From: Solirubrobacteraceae bacterium
Lineage (GTDB): Bacteria; Actinomycetota; Thermoleophilia; Solirubrobacterales; Solirubrobacteraceae
Direction: 5' to 3'
DNA: 5,653 nt
Assembly (NCBI GenBank): GCA_025928415.1
Contig: JAICJK010000193.1
Location: forward strand, 1 to 5,653
Part shown: in pieces, positions 1 through 4,492 of the stretch
How positions within the stretch are numbered: the first letter of the stretch is position 1
How the letters are laid out: each line of letters opens with the position of its first letter
Translations under genes and position numbers: made by a program
Notes under the pieces: model-generated
The model's input: only the letters and a program-made list of their open reading frames with translations
Databases searched by the model: none
Told to the model about the DNA's origin: nothing

Positions 1-104
1 CCCGCCCGGGCGGCCTCCGCCGGCCGGGCGGGCGCCGCGGCAGGCGCGCCCAGCGACGCGCCGAGGACGGCGAGCCCGGCCAGCCCGAGGCGGCGCAGCG
101 TCAC
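1..104 (-). CDS. Exported protein, N-terminal fragment (signal peptide only)
   Basis: A frame opens with GTG at 104-102 and runs off the left edge, giving 34 codons of an otherwise unseen protein. It begins MTLRRLGLAGLAVLGASLG and continues through Ala/Pro-rich sequence (GAPAAAPARPAEAARA). This has the layout of a signal peptide: a short basic start with an arginine pair at residues 4-5, a hydrophobic core at about 6-18, then small residues with possible AxA cleavage sites around residues 20-25. The arginine pair allows Tat export but the full Tat consensus is absent, so Sec is equally possible. The start overlaps the cupin stop codon (GTGA, 104-101), which suggests translational coupling and a shared transcript. 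The mature domain lies outside the window, so no function can be given. A chance open frame is possible, but the start overlap and signal-peptide pattern make a real gene more likely. Confidence 0.6.
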   Translation of the reverse strand, partial: MTLRRLGLAGLAVLGASLGAPAAAPARPAEAARA

Positions 105-466
105 GCGCCGGTGAGGACGGTGTCCTCGTCGGAGTACGGCGGCGAGCAGCAGCACAGCAGGCGCAGGGGCTCCTGGCCGGTGTTCGTGAGCTGGTGCTCG
201 ACCCCGGGCGGGATCACGATGCAGTCGCCCGGCACGACGTCGCGCTCCTCGGCGGCCAGGCGCATGCGCCCCGTGCCGGCGGTGATGAGGTACAGCTCCT
301 CGGCGCGCACGTGATGGTGGGCGGTCGTCGACCCGCCCGGCGACAGGGTCGCCTCGGCGAGGCTCTGCGCGCGGGCCGGCGTCCAGGCGGGCCCGGCGAG
401 CTCGCGGATCGTCGAGCCGTCCAGCGTGGTGAACGGCTCGCGGTCGTCGAGGTTGGCGACGTGCAT
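101..466 (-). CDS. Single-domain cupin protein
   Basis: A 121-residue small beta-barrel protein of the cupin superfamily (Cupin_2 type). Motif 1 is seen as GG at 44-45, H50, H52, E57 and G64. Motif 2 is complete, GDCIVIPPGVEHQLTN at 80-95, with H91. H50, H52, E57 and H91 are the expected metal ligands, so a mononuclear metal site is likely. Related proteins include sugar-binding, dioxygenase and isomerase-like members, so the substrate cannot be told. The tail CCCSPPYSDEDT (105-116) puts three cysteines in a row near the barrel. The ATG at 466 was chosen because MHVANLDDREPFTT matches the usual N-terminus of such cupins. The frame stays open to a GTG at 526, but that extension is Arg-rich and crosses a hairpin. 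No Shine-Dalgarno precedes 466; translation may be near-leaderless. The stop overlaps the next gene's start. Confidence 0.85.
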   Translation of the reverse strand: MHVANLDDREPFTTLDGSTIRELAGPAWTPARAQSLAEATLSPGGSTTAHHHVRAEELYLITAGTGRMRLAAEERDVVPGDCIVIPPGVEHQLTNTGQEPLRLLCCCSPPYSDEDTVLTGA

Positions 467-475
467 CGATGCGTG

Positions 476-481
476 ACGGTA
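476..481 (-). promoter_or_regulatory. Possible -10 box for the cupin gene
   Basis: TACCGT on the minus strand fits the actinobacterial TANNNT pattern and ends 9 nt before the cupin ATG at 466, so a transcript would have almost no leader. That would explain the missing Shine-Dalgarno sequence. No -35 is evident: the -35 region lies inside the hairpin at 486-511. This is a weak candidate. Confidence 0.25.
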
Positions 482-485
482 GCGA

Positions 486-511
486 CCGCTCCGGGCCCGT
501 GCCCGGAGCGG
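486..511 (-). terminator. Perfect 11-bp GC-rich hairpin upstream of the cupin
   Basis: CCGCTCCGGGC (486-496) pairs perfectly with GCCCGGAGCGG (501-511) around a 4-nt loop. It lies 20 bp before the cupin start and 9 bp from the next hairpin at 521-554. No U-tract follows on either strand, which is common for actinobacterial terminator hairpins. It could end transcripts coming from the small ORF at 553-741, or act as a structure in a cupin leader. The strand is assigned from the surrounding genes; the DNA itself is symmetrical. Confidence 0.5.
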
Positions 512-520
512 CCCTACGCA

Positions 521-554
521 GAGCACCGCTTCCGCTGTCCGGAAGGCGGTGCTC
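521..554 (-). terminator. 13-bp hairpin overlapping the end of small ORF 2
   Basis: GAGCACCG (521-528) pairs with CGGTGCTC (547-554). After a one-base bulge (G546), CTTCC (529-533) pairs with GGAAG (541-545), closing a 7-nt loop. The stop codon of the 62-codon ORF (555-553) falls in the base of the stem. Together with the hairpin at 486-511 this makes a tandem terminator-like element between that ORF and the cupin. No U-run is present. Confidence 0.5.
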
Positions 555-741
555 AGGCCACCGCGCGGCGGGCGGACTCGCGGTCCAGCCGCCTCGCAGC
601 GGCGCCGAGGCCGGCGGCCAGGGCCCCGCGAAGGGCCCCGGACGGCGGCGGGTGCCGGTGGTCCGGCGCCTCCAAGGCGCGCCGCGACCGGTTCCCCGGT
701 CGGGATGCGGCGGCCTGATGGAGGTGGATGAGGCTGTGCAT
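553..741 (-). CDS. Small hypothetical protein, 62 aa (small ORF 2)
   Basis: An ATG at 741 starts a 62-residue frame beginning MHSLIHLHQAAASRPGN, preceded by AAGGGA six bases upstream, a good Shine-Dalgarno at good spacing. Third codon positions are G or C in about 57 of 62 codons, more than the local base composition alone would give. The N-terminus has three of its five histidines (H2, H6, H8); H28 and H30 are the others. The middle is Pro/His-rich (HRHPPP) and the C-terminal third (about 35-62) is Ala/Arg-rich and could form an amphipathic basic helix. No known family is recognised, and there is no cysteine, signal peptide or membrane span. The frame is open upstream to an ATG at 804, but only the 741 start has a ribosome site. 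It lies 70 bp after the hairpin at 812-847, and its stop is inside the hairpin at 521-554. A structured non-coding RNA is the alternative. Confidence 0.45.
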   Translation of the reverse strand: MHSLIHLHQAAASRPGNRSRRALEAPDHRHPPPSGALRGALAAGLGAAARRLDRESARRAVA

Positions 742-811
742 CGTGGTTCCCTTCGGGTCGGTGGGTCGGGTTGCGCGCGACACCGCCGAGGGGACTCGGA
801 CCACGGATGCG

Positions 812-847
812 ACCGGGTCCTGCGGGCGGTGACGCCCGCGACCCGGT
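812..847 (-). terminator. 15-bp interrupted hairpin after small ORF 1
   Basis: ACCGGGTC (812-819) pairs with GACCCGGT (840-847). After a 2-nt bulge (820-821), GCGGGCG (822-828) pairs with CGCCCGC (833-839) around the 4-nt loop 829-832. On the minus strand it begins 9 nt after the stop codon of the 36-codon ORF, the position expected of a terminator or of an attenuator behind a leader peptide. There is no U-tract. It separates small ORF 1 from small ORF 2. Confidence 0.55.
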
Positions 848-856
848 GGAGATGAC

Positions 857-967
857 CTAGGACGCGAGCGAGGAGCGCGGGGCAGCGCCGGCGAACACGC
901 GGCTGCCGGCCTGGGGGCCGAGGGCGGTCGCGCGGTTCGCGTGGCTGTGGTTCGCGGTGATCCTCAT
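857..967 (-). CDS. Small hypothetical peptide, 36 aa (small ORF 1)
   Basis: An ATG at 967 opens a 36-codon frame, MRITANHSHANRATALGPQ and onward to RSSLAS, ending in TAG at 859-857. It has the best ribosome site in the window: GGAGGAG at 982-976, with its AGGAG core 8 nt before the ATG. A matched promoter lies further upstream (1003-1031). All sense codons but one (GCT) end in G or C, which supports real translation. The peptide is basic, has no acidic residue, no cysteine and no hydrophobic segment. I do not recognise a family. Position (first frame of a transcript, divergent from a repressor gene, with a strong hairpin 9 nt after the stop) suits a regulatory leader peptide; it could equally be a small functional peptide. 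No run of one amino acid is present, so classical amino-acid attenuation is not indicated. Confidence 0.5.
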   Translation of the reverse strand: MRITANHSHANRATALGPQAGSRVFAGAAPRSSLAS

Positions 968-977
968 GAGCGTCACT

Positions 978-991
978 CCTCCGCGTGGAGG
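978..991 (-). promoter_or_regulatory. Hairpin covering the Shine-Dalgarno of small ORF 1
   Basis: In the minus-strand RNA, CCUCC (991-987) pairs with GGAGG (982-978) around the loop ACGC. GGAGG is the core of the ribosome site for the ATG at 967, so folding would hide it and could limit translation. The stem has only 5 bp but four are G-C. AGGAG at 980-976 remains partly outside the stem. Confidence 0.35.
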
Positions 992-1002
992 GGTCGCGGA
1001 GC

Positions 1003-1031
1003 AACGTACATCGCGCCCCGGACCGCGGCAA
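1003..1031 (-). promoter_or_regulatory. Candidate promoter for the leftward small-ORF transcript
   Basis: On the minus strand, TTGCCG (1031-1026) and TACGTT (1008-1003) are separated by exactly 17 bp, matching -35 and -10 boxes of the main vegetative sigma factor. A start near 996 would leave a leader of about 29 nt before the ATG at 967, containing the Shine-Dalgarno hairpin. It lies in the 146-bp space divergent from the TetR gene, so the repressor may act here. This is inference from spacing and consensus. Confidence 0.5.
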
Positions 1032-1101
1032 GGGCGGTTAGCCGTACCCTGGCGCTCCGATCGGGCGACGGGCGCGCGATCGCGGCGCGGGATCGATCAT
1101 C

Positions 1102-1107
1102 TACGCT
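1102..1107 (+). promoter_or_regulatory. Possible -10 box for a leaderless TetR mRNA
   Basis: TACGCT fits TANNNT and ends 6 nt before the ATG at 1114, so transcription would start at about the A of the start codon. No Shine-Dalgarno is visible before that ATG, consistent with a leaderless message as is common in actinobacteria. No clear -35 is seen. Confidence 0.35.
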
Positions 1108-1113
1108 CGACGC

Positions 1114-1734
1114 ATGTCCGCCCCCGACGCCGAGCCCCATCCGACGGGCAAGCGCGCGCAGGTCCAGGCCGCCGTCCTGGCCGCCACGGAGGAGCTGCTG
1201 GAGGAGGGCGTCGCCTTCGCCGACCTCAACATCGAGCGCATCGCCCGCGGGGCCGGCATCTCGCGCACCGCGTTCTACTTCTACTTCCGCGACAAGCGGG
1301 AGCTGCTGATGCGCCTCACCGAGGAGGTCACCGGCCTGCTCTACGAGCAGGCCGAGCACTGGTACTCGGGCGCAGGCGACCCGGCCGAGGAGGTCCGCGG
1401 CGCGCTGGCGAGCGTCGCCGAGCTCTACGACGCGCACTTCCCGCTGCTGCGGGCGATCGTCGAGGTCTCGACCTACGACGAGGAGCTCGCCGGCTTCTGG
1501 CGCGAGCTGCTCGGGCGCTTCGTCGACGCCACCCAGCGCCGCCTGGAGCACGAGCAGCGCAGCGGGACGGCGCCCGCCGCGATCCCCGCCCGCGCGACGG
1601 CCTTCGCGCTGGTGTGGATGACCGAGCGGACCTTCTACCAGGAGGTCGTCCAGCAGCGGCCGATGGCCCGCGACGAGCTCGTCGACGGCCTGGCGGGGAT
1701 CTGGACGCGCGCGATCTACGGCACCGTGGCCTGA
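1114..1734 (+). CDS. TetR/AcrR-family transcriptional repressor, EthR-like
   Basis: A 206-residue DNA-binding regulator, the usual TetR length. The N-terminal domain spans about 13-65. Its helix-turn-helix at 38-57 reads LNIERIARGAGISRTAFYFY, followed by FRDKRELL, the classic TetR signature. The C-terminal ligand and dimer domain contains ALVWMTERTFYQEV near residues 167-180, resembling the EthR subgroup, whose members bind hydrophobic ligands and repress a divergent gene. The ligand here is unknown. The ATG at 1114 gives an N-terminus of normal length and has no Shine-Dalgarno, fitting a leaderless message. The gene is divergent from the small-ORF and cupin block (146 bp between starts) and convergent with the wecA-like gene. 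By the usual TetR logic it may repress the leftward promoter and itself; short GATC-centred palindromes lie between them. Family assignment is firm; the EthR link is by motif memory. Confidence 0.9.
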   Translation: MSAPDAEPHPTGKRAQVQAAVLAATEELLEEGVAFADLNIERIARGAGISRTAFYFYFRDKRELLMRLTEEVTGLLYEQAEHWYSGAGDPAEEVRGALASVAELYDAHFPLLRAIVEVSTYDEELAGFWRELLGRFVDATQRRLEHEQRSGTAPAAIPARATAFALVWMTERTFYQEVVQQRPMARDELVDGLAGIWTRAIYGTVA

Positions 1735-1750
1735 GGCCGCTGCGGTGGCG

Positions 1751-1784
1751 GCGGAGCGCCGAGCTCGGCCGCGCCGCGCTCCGC
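1751..1784. terminator. Convergent terminator-like hairpin
   Basis: GCGGAGCGC (1751-1759) pairs perfectly with GCGCTCCGC (1776-1784), a 9-bp stem with a 16-nt GC-rich loop. Overlapping the left arm and the loop, a 12-bp palindrome, GCCGAGCTCGGC at 1758-1769, offers an alternative fold. It fills the 51-bp space between the stop codons of the TetR gene (plus) and the wecA-like gene (minus), so it could serve both directions. No U-tract. Confidence 0.5.
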
Positions 1785-1785
1785 G

Positions 1786-2991
1786 TCAGGGCTGGATCCG
1801 CGGGAACTCCCCGGTCTCCCGCGCCACGGCGTCGAACTCGCCGGTCTCGAAGTCGCGGGCCACGTCGCGGTCGACCTCCTCCGGGCTGGCCTCGGGCCGC
1901 GCGCGGCGCACGCGGATCGCGTCCAGGCGCCGGAACTTCAGGATCTCCAGCACGTAGACGAGGTAGGCGCTCGCGGCCAGCACGACCAGCCCGAGCGCGG
2001 CCATGACCGCGGTCCAGCCCGCCTTGAAGTGGCCGTGGTGGTCGGAGTACGGCACGAAGCGCAGGCTCACCGCGAACGCCCCGAGCGCCACGGTCCAGGC
2101 GTACAGGTAGAGCACGCTGCGCCGCCGGCTGAAGCCGATGCGGCTGAAGCGGTGATGGAAGTGGTTGGCGTCCGCGCGGTAGACCGGCCGGCCGTACTTC
2201 ATGCGCTTGAGCACGACGAACGTGGTGTCGAGGAACGGGACGGCGAGCACGACCAGCGGGAACAGCAGGGCGAGCACCGCCTGGGTCTTGACCGCGCCCT
2301 CGACGGCGATGCACCCCAGCAGCAGGCCGAGCAGCAGCGACCCGGCGTCCCCCATGAAGACGCTCGCGGGAGGGAAGTTGTGGATCAGGAAGCCGAGCGC
2401 GGCACCGGCCGTCACCGCGGCCAGGATGCCCGCGTGGTTGCGGTCCAGGTCGAAGGCGATGATGCAGAAGACCGCCGCCGCGATCGCGCAGACCCCGGCC
2501 GCCAGGCCGTCGATCCCGTCGGAGAAGTTCACGACGTTCATGACGCCGACCAGCCCGATGACGGTCAGCGGCTCGCCCAGCGAGCCGAAGTCGACCGCGC
2601 CGACGAACGGCAGCGTGATGTTCTGGACCTCCACGCCCGCGTGCACCGGGATGATCGCCGCGACCAGCTCGCCGGCGAGCTTGACGGCCGGGTGCAGGTC
2701 GAAGCGGTCGTCGAGCGCGCCGACGACGGTGATGACCACGGCGCCGATGAGGATGCCGTGGACGCGGTCGGAGGTCCGGTCGGTCGGGTGCAGGAAGACC
2801 AGCGTGGCCACGAGGACCGCCGCCAGCATCGCCAGCCCGCCGAGCAGCGGCGTCTCGCGCTCGGCCAGGCCGCGGTCGCGCGGGCGGTCGACGATTCCGA
2901 CGGCGCGGGCCACGCGTCCGGTGAGGGGCGTGAGGACCGCGGCGATGGCGAACGCGGCGACGAAGGCGTAGATCGCGTCGCGCTCTGACAT
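1786..2991 (-). CDS. wecA: WecA/TagO-type undecaprenyl-phosphate sugar-1-phosphate transferase
   Basis: A 401-residue polytopic membrane enzyme of the MraY/WecA/TagO family, which moves a HexNAc-1-phosphate (usually GlcNAc) from a UDP-sugar to undecaprenyl or decaprenyl phosphate, the first step of cell-wall glycopolymer assembly. Hydrophobic segments recur from residue 7 to about 350. Signatures in order: DDRFD (94-98), NVVNFSDGIDGL (152-163), FMGDAGS (212-218), and the WecA-group histidine motif HFHHR (277-281), which argues against MraY. The usual RKxH segment after the first helix is replaced by RDRGLAERETPLLGG (38-52). A hydrophilic tail of about 50 residues carries two ETGEF copies (382-386, 392-396). 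The ATG at 2991 has only a poor ribosome site. The gene follows glyA by 53 bp, across a hairpin, and is probably co-transcribed with it. The exact sugar is not determined; rfe/tagO would be equivalent names. Confidence 0.9.
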   Translation of the reverse strand: MSERDAIYAFVAAFAIAAVLTPLTGRVARAVGIVDRPRDRGLAERETPLLGGLAMLAAVLVATLVFLHPTDRTSDRVHGILIGAVVITVVGALDDRFDLHPAVKLAGELVAAIIPVHAGVEVQNITLPFVGAVDFGSLGEPLTVIGLVGVMNVVNFSDGIDGLAAGVCAIAAAVFCIIAFDLDRNHAGILAAVTAGAALGFLIHNFPPASVFMGDAGSLLLGLLLGCIAVEGAVKTQAVLALLFPLVVLAVPFLDTTFVVLKRMKYGRPVYRADANHFHHRFSRIGFSRRRSVLYLYAWTVALGAFAVSLRFVPYSDHHGHFKAGWTAVMAALGLVVLAASAYLVYVLEILKFRRLDAIRVRRARPEASPEEVDRDVARDFETGEFDAVARETGEFPRIQP

Positions 2992-3006
2992 CGGCAGGAC
3001 AGCCTA

Positions 3007-3032
3007 GACCCGCGGCCGGGCGGCCGCGGGTC
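3007..3032 (-). terminator. Perfect 11-bp hairpin between glyA and wecA-like gene
   Basis: GACCCGCGGCC (3007-3017) pairs perfectly with GGCCGCGGGTC (3022-3032) around the loop GGGC. It lies 12 bp after the glyA stop codon and 15 bp before the wecA-like start. It could partly terminate transcription and lower wecA expression relative to glyA, or act as an mRNA processing or stability element. No U-tract and no clear promoter after it. Confidence 0.5.
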
Positions 3033-3044
3033 GCCGCCGGCGGC

Positions 3045-4349
3045 TCACACCGCGGCGGTCGCGGCGCCGCCGAGGTGGGCGTAGAGCGGGTGGCGGTCCG
3101 CGATCGCGGTCACGCGCTCGGCCAGCTCGGCGCGCGCGCCGTCGAAGGCCGGCGTGAGCGCCGTGGCGATGATCCGCCCCACGTCGGAGAGCTCCTCGAC
3201 CGAGAGCCCGCGGGTGGCCAGGGCGCTCGCGCCCACGCGCAGGCCGCTCGTGACCATCGGCGGCCGCGGGTCGAAGGGCACGGCGTTGCGGTTGACGGTG
3301 ATGCCGATCGCGGCCAGGCGGTCCTCGGCCTGTTGACCGTCGAGCTCGGACTCGCGCAGGTCGACGAGCACCAGGTGGACGTCGGTGCCGCCGGTCAGCA
3401 CGTTGACGCCGTGGGCGGCCGCGTCGCCGGTCAGCAGCGCCTCGGCGATCGCCTTCGCGCCGGCGACCGTGCGCTGCTGGCGCTCGCGGAAGCTCTCCGT
3501 CGCGGCCAGCTTCAGCGCGACCGCCTTGGCCGCGATGACGTGCTCGAGCGGGCCGCCCTGCTGGCCGGGGAAGACGGCCGAGTCGATCTTCTTGGCGAGC
3601 TCCTCGCGGCACAGGATCATGCCGCCGCGCGCGCCGCCGAGGGTCTTGTGGATCGTGGTCGTCACGACGTCGGCGTAGGGCACCGGGTTGGGGTGCTCGC
3701 CGGCCGCCACCAGGCCCGCGAAGTGCGCCATGTCGACCATCAGCAGCGCGCCGACCTCGTCGGCGATCGCGCGGAAGCGGGCGAAGTCCTGGATGCGCGG
3801 GTAGGCCGACCACCCGGCGAGCAGGAGCTTGGGCCGCTGCTCTCGGGCGATCCGCGCGACCTCGTCCATGTCGAGCAGCGAGGTCTCGCGGTCGACCTCG
3901 TAGGGCGCGATGTCGTACAGCCGCCCGGAGGCGTTGAGCTTCATCCCGTGCGTCAGGTGGCCGCCGTGGGCCAGCGACAGGCCCATGATGCGGTCCCCGG
4001 GCTGCAGCAGGGCGTGGTAGGCGGAGATGTTCGCCTGCGCGCCCGCATGGGGCTGGACGTTGGCGTGCTCGGCGCCGAACAGCGCCTTGGCCCGGTCGAT
4101 CGCGAGCTGCTCGGAGACGTCCACGTGCTCGCAGCCGCCGTAGTAGCGGCGGCCCGGGTACCCCTCGGCGTACTTGTTGGTCAGCACGCTGCCCTGGGCG
4201 TCCAGCACCGCCTGCGGGACGAAGTTCTCGCTGGCGATCATCTCCAGCGTGCGCTGCTGGCGCTCGAGCTCGAGGCGCAGCACGTCGGCGATCTCCGGGT
4301 CGACCTCGGCGAGCGGGCGGTTGAAGTAATCGGCGGGCAGGTCGGACAC
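3045..4349 (-). CDS. glyA: Serine hydroxymethyltransferase
   Basis: Cytoplasmic PLP enzyme that converts serine and tetrahydrofolate to glycine and 5,10-methylene-tetrahydrofolate, the main source of one-carbon units for purines, thymidylate and methionine. At 434 residues it has normal bacterial length. Landmarks: SENF at 40-43, [15 protein letters not shown] (60-74), PHAGAQAN (100-107), VDMAHFAGL with D206 and H209 (205-213), the PLP-binding lysine K235 in [10 protein letters not shown], and SGLRVG with carboxylate-binding R371. Two conserved stretches deviate: [14 protein letters not shown] where TTTTHKTLRGPRGG is usual, and [11 protein letters not shown] where RIGTPALTTRG is usual. Start is GTG at 4349 with a strong AAGGAG seven bases upstream. 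A ZTP riboswitch lies just before it, giving control by folate and purine status. It follows rpiB and precedes the wecA-like gene. Confidence 0.97.
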   Translation of the reverse strand: MSDLPADYFNRPLAEVDPEIADVLRLELERQQRTLEMIASENFVPQAVLDAQGSVLTNKYAEGYPGRRYYGGCEHVDVSEQLAIDRAKALFGAEHANVQPHAGAQANISAYHALLQPGDRIMGLSLAHGGHLTHGMKLNASGRLYDIAPYEVDRETSLLDMDEVARIAREQRPKLLLAGWSAYPRIQDFARFRAIADEVGALLMVDMAHFAGLVAAGEHPNPVPYADVVTTTIHKTLGGARGGMILCREELAKKIDSAVFPGQQGGPLEHVIAAKAVALKLAATESFRERQQRTVAGAKAIAEALLTGDAAAHGVNVLTGGTDVHLVLVDLRESELDGQQAEDRLAAIGITVNRNAVPFDPRPPMVTSGLRVGASALATRGLSVEELSDVGRIIATALTPAFDGARAELAERVTAIADRHPLYAHLGGAATAAV

Positions 4350-4380
4350 GCGGCGGCTCCTTCGTCAGGGGACGGGATGT

Positions 4381-4453
4381 GTGCCCAGGCGCGCGGCGTG
4401 CTCCATCGTCGCTTCCCGGTGGTCGGTTCCACCCTGCGGCGCCAGTCGCGACC
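4381..4453 (-). ncRNA. ZTP (pfl-type) riboswitch aptamer controlling glyA
   Basis: The minus-strand leader carries the hallmark segments of the pfl RNA in order: GACTGGCG (4447-4440), GGTGGAACC (4433-4425), CCACCGGGAAGCGAC (4422-4408) and GCCTGGGCA (4390-4382). The expected pairings are all present. P1 is GTCGC (4452-4448) with GCGAC (4412-4408). The P2 hairpin is GGTGG (4433-4429) with CCACC (4422-4418). The pseudoknot is GGCGC (4443-4439) with GCGCC (4392-4388). This class binds ZTP/ZMP, which builds up when 10-formyl-tetrahydrofolate is short, and commonly turns on folate one-carbon and purine genes, glyA among them. The aptamer ends 31 nt before the GTG start. I see neither a clear terminator nor an obvious partner hiding the AAGGAG site, so the switching mechanism is open. 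Confidence 0.88.
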
Positions 4454-4458
4454 TCGCG

Positions 4459-4467
4459 ACGGTACCA
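4459..4467 (-). promoter_or_regulatory. Candidate extended -10 promoter for riboswitch-glyA
   Basis: TGGTACCGT (4467-4459) matches an extended -10 element (TGN followed by TANNNT). A start 6-7 nt downstream would fall at about 4452, the first base of riboswitch stem P1, so the RNA would begin with the aptamer. No good -35 is seen, as is usual for extended -10 promoters. It lies just after the rpiB stop (4493), which would let glyA be expressed apart from tsaC-rpiB. Confidence 0.4.
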
Positions 4468-4492
4468 CCTCGCGCGGGCGCCGCGGGCGGGC

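Noticed and set aside
467..526. Extension of the cupin to a GTG at 526
   Set aside because: The added 20 residues are Arg-rich, cross the 11-bp hairpin and do not resemble the family N-terminus.
742..804. Extension of small ORF 2 to an ATG at 804
   Set aside because: No ribosome site precedes it, whereas the ATG at 741 has AAGGGA at good spacing.
973..1551. A 192-codon minus-strand frame opposite the TetR gene
   Set aside because: It is a mirror of the TetR coding frame and would end on top of the Shine-Dalgarno of the small ORF at 857-967.
957..2006. A 349-codon plus-strand frame overlapping TetR and the next gene
   Set aside because: Arg/Pro/Ala-rich shadow translation in another frame of TetR, running into the convergent wecA-like gene.
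2029..2988. A 319-codon plus-strand open frame opposite the wecA-like gene
   Set aside because: Composition is dominated by D, R, Q, V and H from the reverse frame of a membrane protein; the opposite strand carries all family motifs.
4455..4470. AGGTGGTACCGTCGCG resembles the T-box conserved sequence
   Set aside because: No specifier stem or other T-box elements are seen, the downstream gene is not a tRNA synthetase or amino-acid gene, and the adjacent RNA fully matches a ZTP aptamer; the sequence is better read as an extended -10 box.
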